Source of the DNA: Calamus simplicifolius
Lineage: Eukaryota > Streptophyta > Magnoliopsida > Arecales > Arecaceae
NCBI GenBank assembly: GCA_900491605.1
Contig: UESW01004765.1
Span: forward strand, 372,001 to 436,000
Reading direction: 5' to 3'
Length of the DNA: 64,000 bases
Position 1 is the stretch's first letter; every line of letters starts with the position of its first letter. Below, piece by piece: positions 48,501 to 60,500 of this stretch. Below the pieces are notes generated by a model, which saw only the letters and a program-made list of their open reading frames with translations, searched no databases and was not told the DNA's origin. The position numbers and the translations under genes were made by a program.

Positions 48501-51500
48501 TTGTAATGAAGTTTCTTTGATGTTATTAAAAGCTAATGTTTAGTCCAATTTGATGTTGATTTACAGTTCTGATGTAATAAGTTTAGTTTGAAGTTTTAAT
48601 GCAATAAAGTTTCTTTTTGCAAAATAATGTAATGTTCAACTTCTTGATGTAATGAACTTATTTGATACTTAATGAATGTCATTTGATCTTTGAAGTAACT
48701 ATCAACTTTGTCATTTCACTTGAAACTTTTTGACCTTTTTATTGATTACAAAAAAGGGAAAGAAGTAAAAGTATTTGATAATAGTATATGCATTGAATGT
48801 AAAAAAAAAAGGAGAGAAGTATAAAATAAGAAGTATTTAGCTTTTGTATATGCATTGGATCAAGTAAGCTTAATTTATTGGTATCTAATTAATTGTACAT
48901 AAGGAGAAGCAATTGCATTTTCAATTCTATATATGCATTGAAAGGATGAATAGATGTTACAATAGATATAATTGTTTAATTGGTATCAAACATTAAAAGT
49001 TTACTGTTAAAAGGAAGAACATATGTTAAATTGAGTATCATAGGAGGAGCTACCTCATTCAGGGGGAGCTTACCTATGAGGAATACATATTTAAAAAATT
49101 TGAAGTGAAAATCTTATTATTTACTCATGCATATACTCAATGTTTTTATAATCATAAAAAGGGAGAGATTGTTGACCCAATTATTGATTTTGATGATTAA
49201 TAAAAGACACGAGTATATTCATTTGGTTTCTAATTGATTTAACAAGTGTTTCAGGAATTTAAAATGTTTGATCAATCAAAAGGACAAAGAAACATGTTTT
49301 GAATCAATGTTTTAAAAAGAAGTTTTCAAAGTTCAGAGCCTGGAGTCGACACCCAAATGGTAAGGAGCCGACCCCAAGGCGTATCAGAAAGTTTCTGAAA
49401 TTTTGGCACGGTCCGGAGTGGACACCCAAGGTTTCGGAGCCGACTTAACCTGAGATATAGAGAAGTGCATTCTGTTTCAGTTTCTGGAGCCGACACCTAG
49501 AATTCGAGAGCCACACCCAAGATTTCGGGAGCCGACACCTGAGTTTCTGGAGCCCACTCTAACCTGAGAACAGAGAGCGTATTTTATGGACCATTCTGGA
49601 GCCGACACTTACAGTTTTCCGAAGCCGACTCCCGAAAGCGACGAGCCGACACTTACCTTTTTTGGAGTCGACTTCCCAACAACTTTTTCTTTACTATTTT
49701 TGAACACCCACTTGGAGCCGACTCCTGAAAAGTTGGAGCCGACTCCAACCTGTCAGGAACGAATTTTTTATCTGTCAGAACGTACTTCAACGGTAAGATT
49801 TCTTTTCACCTAACCTCTAACGGCTATTTTCTTTGTGTGCAGAAGAATTCAAACATCTCCAATGGCTATATTTCCCACCTAAAAACTGGATTGAGAGTTC
49901 TATAAAAAGGGAAACCGTCCGGTTAAATGAGACAAAAAATAAAAAGAAAAACAAAAAAAAGGGAGAGAAATTTTCAAAGAGAAATCTCCGAATCCGCGTC
50001 TATCTTCTGAAGAGAGATTCAAGAGAAATCCAAGTGATTCAAGTTCAAAACGAAGGATTTTCAAGTGAAGAAAAAGAGAGCAAAAGCCCTGATTTTCCCA
50101 ACTTCTCAACTGCAATCTTTGTGAAGAATCTGAGCGGAAGCCTGATTCAACATTTCAAAGAGAAGAGGAAAAGAAGAAAAGAAGAAAAGCTCGCATCAAA
50201 TTCGCTTCAAACAGGCTTTTCTAAATCTTTGTTTACTTTATTGTTTATTTGCTCATTTGAGGAGCTGCTGTGTATTCATAACTCTATTTTTCATTATTGT
50301 TTGCTAGTTCAATCGGGGGATTGAATTAGTGGAGGTAGTATACCTCGGAACAAGCTAGATTAGCTTGGGTTTGGGTTTTGTGCTGGTGAGCCCGGAAAAC
50401 CAGTTGGGTTCGTTGTGATCCCGGGGGAAACAACAAGTTTTGAGTTGTGAGCTTGTAAAACAACTCGGCTGTAATCAAGTAGATTATAGTGTGGACCCAA
50501 AGATACTTGGGAGTGGACGTAGGTGTTGGATACACCGAACCACTATAAAATCCTTGTGTTTGCCGTGTTTTGACTCTCTCTCTCTCTTTATTTATGCTTA
50601 ATATTTATCCTGCACTCAATCTTATATATTCCAAAACACATAGTTTTAAAAGGTTAAATTTTTTAAGAACCCAATTCACCTCCCCTCTTGGGTTGCCATC
50701 TGGGCCAACAATACCTAATCTCTTTTAAGAATAAAAATACGATAGTTATGGAAGAAAGACAATCAAAAAATATTTAGGTTTTATTATGAAGGTCATGTGC
50801 CATAGCCAATTTACATATGCATCCCATATTGCTGACACATACAAGTTAATGTTTGACTAAGAGATCTTAATAACATGAACCATTTAGTTTCTACCAATGA
50901 GGATTTCTTTTTCTTTTTGAAATCTTAAATCTCTTGTCACTAAGTCATGCTTGTGTGTGTGTGTGGTGAGGGGGGGGGGGGGGGGGAGGCGATGTAGCAT
51001 GCTAACTAATGTCTATGATCTTGATAAAATCAAGTTGTCAACTTTGATTGGTGGGGGGAGGCGATGTAGCATGCTAACTAATGTCCATGATCTTGATAAA
51101 ATCAAGTTGTCAACTTTGATTGGTAGTAACTGCAATGCACACATGCATGCACACATACACAAAACAAGCCACGAAAAAAAAAAAAAAAACTTTAGAGAAT
51201 GAGAATTACACCACAGATACAAATTATATAATCATACATTAAACCTAAAGGAAGTAGCATAAGTGGAGGAACCTCTCACAATCCGTTCTACTGCTTCATA
51301 TGGATCATTTTTCCTGATTAAACAACCCATACAGGAATCGTCAGACAGTATATAACAACAAAAAACCAATAGAAGTCTATCATAAATAAGGAAGATATTG
51401 AAGGAAAGCTGACCAGCCAAATGTCCTAGCAAAATCTGAACCAGTTCCCAGTGGAATGAGCTGCAAAAGAAGAACTTAATCAAAAGAAATACCCTAATGA

Positions 51501-54500
51501 CTATTTATAATGAAATAGTCAAGGTTGTGATGTAGATGAGATGATTAATTGTTGAGTGAAACAAAATAAAACTCACGCCTAGAGTGGTTGAATGTTCAGG
51601 CTTACGGTCAAGAGATTGGATTGGGTTTCCTGCCCAAAAGAAACCGTTTACCACCTGAATTCCAAGAGAGAACATTTAAAAAATGATAGCAACTTTAAGT
51701 GTCACGAGTGTGACTACAGAGCTGAAAAGTCTGTGAAGTTCAATTCAAGAATAATGCAAATTGGGAAATCTTTTATGTGTATGTTTGTGTGCATCGAGAA
51801 ATGAATCTCTTCAAGGCCAAAGACATCTATCTGTCAGGAAAGATACATTGTATAGAAGAAAACCAGGTTTTGATACCTAACACTTGAACATGATATGACC
51901 ATGTCCTTGAGAGAATACTAATTGTTCAACTTATATCAAGAGTTAGACATGTTTATAAAAGAATGACCTTGACCACAACAACTTGTCCTCAACATGGGAG
52001 GTTGGTACTGTTTTGATGTGTTACAGGAATAGACTATTTTAGTCTGACTTCATTATAATTATCTAAGCCTTTTTATCATTAAACTAAATTGCTGGCTGCT
52101 GCATCTAGTCCCTTTCAGATCAGTTTAAAGCAAGGATTGTCATACCAAGAACTAGTACCGTTTCGGTACCAAACTAGTATGGTAAACATAAGACATACTG
52201 CAACGCATCGATAGCATATCGGTCATCTTGTACGAAACCAACAACGTATTGATTAGATGAACTTAAAGGTTCCAACCAATAAGATGTCCTATCCCAAGCT
52301 AAACCGGATAGTTTGGTATGGTATGGGGTCATTTGGTACAGTATGAGGTTAATATGAGGTTCGTCCAGGGTGATTCTGAGCCATGTAGGATGGTGGGGCA
52401 GTACCTATCCTATATAGTTTTGTAATGCAGAACCGTACCAGCTTCTATATAGGTTCGATTCATACACTCCACACCTAATGGTTTGGCATATCTTGGTTTA
52501 AACTAACTGGCAATGAAGATGTTGAAGAAAATGAATATTTTGACTTTTCGAGTGCGTTTTTCTTTCCCCTTCTCATAAAATTTCTTTAGGCATTTAGTGG
52601 ATTGTTCACTCCTTTGGAACCTGCAACGATGAGATTTCACAAAATTCCAAAGCACTTATCAAGCAGCCACGAACTATGATTGACTAGCAACATAACAATG
52701 ATATTGTGGGTAATGTCAGATATCCAATGTCTACCAAAAAATGTCAGATATCCAATAAGTTGGATAACCATATTGATATGTCTGTGACTGCATGGTCATG
52801 CACTCATTGGCCAAGCAGCAAAGTTTTGAAAAGCTAGAGATTGTCAGGAGAGGATTATTACTTTAGTTACCCATACACTAGCTTTCAGGAGTTTTCCTAA
52901 TAAGTTGGACACTTGAACAAGATACAACATGGAAAAGACACTTGTTGTTACATTAGCCAAAAATGTCAATTTTTGTTTTAGAGAGGGTGTAAAGAATAAT
53001 CTTTACACCCACTACTAAATTCAGTTTCAATGGTTTGAACAAAAATGTAACTCTAAGCTGTTCAATGTGATTTAGAAGACCGCAAAAACCTAAAAGAACA
53101 TCAAACATCCTAGTGCACGAGGCTTTTACCATTTCAAGGTTTAAGAAGGGTCCAATATATGCAGCCTTAACCTGGAATGCAAAGAGGCTATTTTTATATG
53201 TTGAACTCATGCTACTTAGGTTACAACGAAGCAACCTTACCATTGCGGTAATGCCCGCCCTCGTAAGGCATAAAACTTGCAAACAAAGAACCATATGTTT
53301 TGGAGACCACCAATAGATGCATCGAGCAATCCCAAAATTGATGCTATAAATCATTTCATTACAACTTTATATTTAGGATGACCTGATGCATAGGTTAGAG
53401 ATTTCCAAATAATATGATCTTTTTTTGCATGTAGGCATTTTAGACCTCTTAAATCACATCCAATAGTTTAAGTTTTATTTTTTAACCACTAACACTAAAT
53501 ATGGTGATGTGTGTAAAGTCCTTTTTTTACACACCATGTGTGATATAACCGCACCCTTCTTAAGTATCTTTGAAAAGACCCTTTGTAGTGAAGGCAATGA
53601 CAATCGGGTCTTACTACGAAGACTCATCGTCTTGGTACTATACCCCATACCAGCAGTAGAGCACTAACACAATATTAGTGCACTCAGTATGTGGATTGAT
53701 TCAACATATCGAGACTCGGCATGCACCAATACTAAGTCTTAGTTTGGTACCAGTGCAATACAATATGCCTAGCATAGGATGGCGTGCACCAATATAGCAT
53801 ACCTAAAATAAATCAACCTAAATGTATCTAGACACTTCAGTGAGGAGATGCACTTCCAACATTTTGTAGCATTGAAAGCAGATTTTCTTATAAGAATCAA
53901 TATAAACCAATCAAACTAGTCCAGTAATAAGAAATTTATATATATTTATGTTCAGAAAGAATATATCTATCAAAGTGTCTTTGTCTGCTTCTTAGAAATT
54001 GAAGTTTGATACACTTTAGGACACCAAGATGCTTGGCATCCATCCCAAGTGGCTAGGTAATATGGTGATAAGAAAGTTCCGAAGGAGATCAGACTTAAAA
54101 TGAACATTAAGAGGAGGGGAAGGCTTTAGATCACATGAATTGAAGTTGAAAACATTTATAGTGACAACAAATGTAGCTAAAGCCATAAATGGAGTGAGCC
54201 GTTCATATAACTTGGGATTGACTGCATAGTAGGAGACTCAAGCTCATTCAGTTAGAAAACAAGCTAGGATCAAGCCAAATTTTAAAGATGTGAAAACAAA
54301 TAAGTTAACCATGAACCACAATGTGTTTGCCATAATAACTATATGCTCAAAGCTTGGCCTCGCTCGATAGCAGCCCTAGCCATGGCTCTAACTCAACTCA
54401 ACTCAACTCATCTAAGTCTTTTCCCAACTATATGGGGTCGGCTACATGAATCTGCTTCCTCCACTCTGCTCTATTCAGGACTAAGTCGGCACTCAAATTA

Positions 54501-57500
54501 CAAATAGTTATATCTTTCTTAATCATTTCTGTCCATGTTAATTTAGGTTTACCTCTACCTTTATCAGTACCATGAAATGTTAAAAGATCACTCTTTCTAA
54601 CTGAAGCATCTAAAGGTCTTCGTTGTATATGTCCAAACCACCATAATCGGCTTTCTCTTATTTTATCTTCAATTGGGGCTTACTCCTATCATTTCTATAT
54701 ATGTTTATTTCTAATTTTATCTTTTAAAATTTTATCACATATCTATCTTAACATGCGCATTTTTGTTGCACTTAATTTATTCATATATTTCAGTATTACC
54801 CAACACTCTATTCCATATAGCATAGCTAGTCTAATAGCGGTTTTATAAAATTTTTCTTTCAATTTTAATGGGATGCGTCGATCATACAATACTTTCGAAG
54901 CACTCCTCCACTTAATCCATCCTGCTTTAACTCTATGATTCATATCTTTATCTATTTCACATTCTTGCTGGATAATTGATCCCAAATACCTAAATTTTTT
55001 TCTTCTTGATATCTTTTGGCTTGCAATTTTCACTCTCTTTATTTGTATTTCTACTTCCACTAAAATTACATTTCATGTATTCAGTTTTAGTTCTACCAAT
55101 CTTGAAACCTTTAGATTCTAAAGCCTTTCTCCAAATCTTTGGCTTAGCATTTATTCTAGATTTAGTTTCATCAATCAACATTATATCGTCTACAAACAAC
55201 ATACACCATGGGATATCATTTTGAATATGTTTGGTTAATTCATCCATAACTAGTGCAAAAAGATATGAACTTAAGGCAAATCCTTGATGTAAACCTACAG
55301 TAATTGAACTCACTAGTTTTTTCTATTATTGTTTTAACAATAGTTATTGCTCTATCATACTAACTCCTTTTTTCTCTAAAACTCACCATATTATTTCTTT
55401 AGGTACTCTATCATATGCTTTCTCTAAATCAATAAAGACAATATGAAGGTATTTTTTTCTTTTTCCTATATCATTCTATCAATCTCCTTAATAGATAAAT
55501 AGCTTCTATGGTCTATTTTTCAGGCATAAATCCAAATTTATTATTTGACACCAAAGTTTCAGGTCTTATTCAATTTTTTATTACTCTCTTCCATAATTTC
55601 ATTGCATGGCTCATCAACTTAACCCCTCTATAATTTGCATGGTTTTAAATATCTTCTTTATTTTTGTATAGGTATTAATATGCTTTTTCTCCAATCATCC
55701 AGCTTCTTTTAATTACTATAGTTCTGTTAAATAAATTGGTTAACCATACGACTCCAATTTCTTCTAAGCCTTTCCAAACCTCAATAAGGATCGCATCTGG
55801 CCCTAATATCTATGCATTATTCATTTTACTTAAAGCATTTTTAACCTTAAGCATGCTAAATATACGAAAAAAATTATTTTTATTTGTTACTCTTAAATTA
55901 TCACGTCATTCTAACATTAAATTTACTAAATTATTTTTATTTAGTAATTTTTTAAAATAACTTTTTCATCATTGTTCTATCTCTTCTTCTTTTACTAAGA
56001 CTCTTTCATATTCATCTTTAATACATTTAATATAGTCAAGATCTTTTGTTTTCTTTCTCTTAGTTTTGCTAGTTTATATATAGTCTTTTCACCTTCTTTG
56101 GTATTAGTTTATTGTATAAATAATCATAAGCTTTAAATTTATCATTACTCGCCACTTTTTTAGCTTCTTTCTTTGCATCCCTATACTTTTTAAGACTTTC
56201 TTTATTCTTAGCCTCTTGCTAAATTTTGTAGTTTGTCCTTTTAAACTTAATGGCAGCTTAAACTTTCTCGTTCCACCATCAAGTTCCTTTCCCTAATAGT
56301 CCTACCCCATTTAATTCTCCTAGAACTTTTTTTTTGCTACGCTTTTATGCATTTAGTTGCTTTTTTCCACATTAAGTTAGGATCACTATCTATATTCGTA
56401 GTCATTTCTCTTACTAATTTTTTTTAAATAATTCTACTTTTTCTCCTTTCAAATTCCATCATTTAATTTTTGGATTAATATTTTTATGTTTTACTCTAAA
56501 TTTTATTTTTATCCATATATCTACTACCATTATTCTATGTTGTAAAGTTAAACTTTCTTTTGAAATAACTTTACAGTTGTTACTTGTTATTTTTTCCACC
56601 TTTCTAGTTAAGAAAAGTCTCTTTGGTTTTTATTAGATCCACTTTTAAATGTTATTAAATGTTCATCTCTCTTTTTGAAACAAATGTTTGCTATTGTGAG
56701 ATCATAAGCCATTGCAAAATCTAATATGCTCATGTCGACTTCATTCCTATCTCCAAATCCATACCCTCCATGTACCATTTGATATCCATCCCTCTGTTTA
56801 CCTACATGTCCATTAAAATCTCCTCTCACATATATCTTTTCTTCTTGAGGTATTTCTTGCATTACTTCATCCATGTCTTTCGAAAATTGTGTCTTACTTC
56901 GTTGGTCTAATCCTACTTATGGTGCATATGTACTAATTATGTTAATTATATTATTTCAATTATAAGTTTTAGTGATATAATCCGATCTTCTTTCCTAGTC
57001 ACCTTAACAATATATTCTTTAAAATTTCTGTCTACAATTATTCCTACTCCATTTTTATTTTTATGTTTTTTAGTGTAATATAATTTATATCCCGTATTCT
57101 CTATTTCTCTAGATCTTTCACCTATCCATTTAGTCTCTTATAAGCATATTATATTTACTTTTCTCCTACTCAGTGTCCACTATCTCCATTGCTTTACCTG
57201 TTGGTGTTCTTATGTTCTAAGTTGCTACTCTAAGTTGACTATCATGGACTAACTTCTTTATCCATGCTTGTTTATAGTGCAGGAATCCTTGCTCATTTAT
57301 CACCGCATTCAAGTGCTGGTGCGGTGTCCCTTGCCCATTTTTCGAAACACTCGGAAGTAGGTGCAATGCATCTCTTAATGGGAACGTCCTAACCTTTCGC
57401 ATAGTTTGATTTAGTAGATTCATGTTTTAAGGGATCTGACAGAATTTTACGCTGGCTATCAGCTACCTAATGTAACCCTCCTCCTTTATCCGAGCTTGGG

Positions 57501-60500
57501 ACCAGACATGGCTCTAAATAACAATGATTAATCAGGAAGTACAAAGCCAACCTTAGACAATTCAGCATAAAGCTTGATGGATATGCATAAGCTGATAACT
57601 TTCATTCAAAGTCAACTCTTTAAAGTAATGATGCTTTATGGTCATATTAATTCCAACCTTTTCTAATTGTTCCATATCAATAAAAGCTTGCCAACAACAC
57701 TATTATCTCTGTCAATCACCAAAAAAAAGACCTTGCTTATCTTGCCCACCTAAAACCATTCCCATAAAATATTTTTTTCCTCGCCAACTAATTAGATCGG
57801 CATTCTATAGCAACAAAACTAATAGTTTTTTTTTTAACTACAAGAAATAAGTCTCTAAAATGTATGGATCAACAACTTAAGTATCATGTGTTAGTGGCAT
57901 GCTTGCCTAGCATTGCATAGGATTTGCAGTGTCATACCAAGCCATGTCAGTTCCTGACTTGCACCAGTACAGTTTCATGCTAAATAGTGGCATGCAACGG
58001 AATCATAGTTGAAGCTATCGTGTATGCTATAAATATGGCTACAAATGAATCAAGTCATCCCCTGACCCGACTCTATTTTGACTACCAGTTAGGTCTGATC
58101 TATCTGTATTTATAGAGACATAGGTTGGGTCGGTTTTAAAAATGGAATCCAATCTAAATTTTAGGTCAGATTCGGATCTTATATTTTTTGGCCAGAACTA
58201 ACTTGATTTGCCCCAACCCATAAAATATAAATCTTATTTTCCTTTCGATTATCTTTATAAATTTATTGAATGAACTATAATTTAAATTAATTCTTCTTTT
58301 CATCTTAACAACTAGATCTTCTTCCATCTTTTTTCACTAATTATATTTAAAAATTTATATTTTATTATTTATTTTAATAGATTCTTATTTATAATATTTT
58401 AGTATATCAATAAATATTTTAAATATCATAATTTATAAATTTAAGGAGAATAATTTACTTGGATAAATTTTAATGAAAAATTAAGTTTAAGTTGATTCTT
58501 TTTAATCTCATTTAAATTTTTTAACGAATCTATATTTGATTATCAATTTCTAGATGTTAGCGGTAAAATAATAGTTAGATACTTGACTTAAATTCAAACA
58601 TAATCTAATTCAATCCTATCTTCAACATCGATATTTTGAGTTGGATCTAAATAGACCCGAATAACCCATTAGATTTAAAATTCCTTCTAGAGGCCCAACC
58701 TGACCCAATCTGACCTGCTTAGCAAGTGGGGTGAGTTTGAGAACAAAGTCAATACCCAAATATAAAATTGGATCATATCAAGATCAAACATAATCCAACC
58801 TGACCCAACCCATTTGTTGCCCTAGCCATAAGGCGCCACCACTTGCTAGTAAGGCACCATATAGCACCTATCATGCACGTCAGGCCAACTACCATTTAAA
58901 TGTGTGATATGAAAACACAATTAATCTAAAGCTAATAACAACAGCCATAGCTGGTCTCATTTTCTTCTATGTGAGATAGGGCAATCAGAAGCTTCATGGC
59001 CCAAAGCTTTGGAACAAGTACAGCACATAAGTTTCTAAGTAAACTCAAACTTTAAATTTAGCATAATGTTATATCTAAACCAAAATTGGTGCTATGAGAT
59101 GAAAAGTTAGCTCCTACTAACCAAAATTTTACATATAGTGCTGCAAGTTCTCTAAATTCCTGCTCTCAGACCGGCACATACTTCAAGATGCTTCAAACCA
59201 GTTTAATTCTACCATCATTTATTTCCAATAAAACGTGTCAATATCAACATTTCTGACTACACGTCTACATTCTTTCCAGCCTATGCCAATCTGAGGTGGT
59301 TGCTTCCTACTAGCATGAACTTAAACAGAAAAACTAACAAGTCTGTTTGTCGCCAATTTACCTTCAAGGTTTAATGGCAATCCTCTCTTCCGCACAAAGT
59401 ACTCTTAGTTAGGAATTTAGCATAACTGCAGAGGGTTGATGTCAAGTAAAGGTTGTAAATTGTTATTAAGCATTCACAAATTATAATTTATTCAATCGAA
59501 TCAATTCCATAAAAATGAGAAAAAACCCATCAATTCCTGTAATCTTCCAATCTTAACCATCACAATATATTTATAGAAGAAAAAATAAAAGGTGGAGTTT
59601 TATTAATATTTAAATGTAAAAAAGAATATGCATACTTATCCTTGGTTCCCATGAGTACTAGGAAACCCCACTTCCCAACTATACGCCCTCTTATTTCATG
59701 CAACTTAATGAACAAATGTTTCATCCCCAAAATAAACCTATGGAGATGCTTATCCTTGGTTCCCATGAGTACTAGGTAACCCCACTTTCCAACTACATGA
59801 CCTCTCATTTCATGCAACTTAATGATCAAATGTTTCATCCCCAAAATAAACTTATGGAGATGCTATTGTCTACTTAGTAGGGCTAATTATCTGGGCATTG
59901 CGATGGCACTAAATAGCAGCCAACTGAATTTTCAAACCATGAGTGCAAAGCAAATGTGGGACATCAAAAACCACTGCCATTGTTGCAAACTCATAATGCT
60001 CAGCCCCTAAAAGAATAATGCCATTTTATTCAAATAGAACAAAAAGTAAAAAGAAGAAGAAGAAAAACAAAGTTCAAGAGTGCATGGACAATTTCAAAGC
60101 CTTCTGAACAAAGCCAGATTTTCTTAGTTATTTAATTGAATCATATATTATTTCTCATTTACATTATCAGACCCTTTTTTTAGTTGATAGCTAGTGCATC
60201 TTATATAATCTTAAGGATTTTCATGTCATAAGCATATGGAAATGACTGACTGAAACTTCAGTAACTATTTAAACAGATCGTGGTTAACACATATTTGGCA
60301 AAATCAATACATAATATAGTTGGTTGTATGGTTCGTCATCTTTGTATTAGACCTGTACCAGTACCACACTGATACAGTGTTGGTATGTCCGGTATATGGG
60401 TTAATTCAGTTTACTGAAACGTGGTATGCATGGATACCAAGTCTTAATTCGATACTAACATGGTACAATATGCTTGATACAAAGTGGCACACAAGTATAG

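Larger units (their letters stand above)
39438..50710 (+). mobile_element. SIRE-like Copia LTR retrotransposon in an LCBK2 intron (element 2)
   Basis: LTRs at 39438-40932 and 49170-50710 start TGTTGACCCAATTATTG and end GGGCCAACA, flanked by ATACC duplications. The primer site TGGTATCAGAGC (initiator tRNA-Met) follows the left LTR at 40935-40946, and the purine tract AAAAAGGGAGAGAT precedes the right LTR. Order is gag, protease, integrase, reverse transcriptase, RNase H, then a long extra ORF3. The large size, long LTRs and ORF3 fit the SIRE/Maximus group. It lies antisense to the host gene. Gag and pol carry frameshifts and stops, and 978 bases are unsequenced. Confidence 0.93.
36905..51272 (-). 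other. Seventh intron of the LCBK2-like gene (14.4 kb)
   Basis: Lies between the exon ending RIVRG (donor AG|GTTCC at 51273) and the exon beginning FKTKLDVG (acceptor CAG at 36905-36907). Removing the nested Copia element (39438-50710) leaves about 3.1 kb of ordinary intron. Confidence 0.88.
54392..57506 (-). mobile_element. RTE-type LINE, nearly full length, decayed
   Basis: A 3.1-kb non-LTR retrotransposon flanked by the 11-bp duplication CATGGCTCTAA. On the minus strand the 5' half holds endonuclease motifs (VRGDFNGHVG near 56820), then reverse transcriptase with FVDD near 55200 and downstream YLGSIIQ, HRVKAGWIKWRSAS, DRRIPLKLK and RLWWFGH. The 3' end is a short TTGAG repeat (54392-54411), characteristic of RTE elements rather than poly(A). 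Many stops and frame changes break the ORF. It is in the same orientation as the host gene. Confidence 0.9.
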
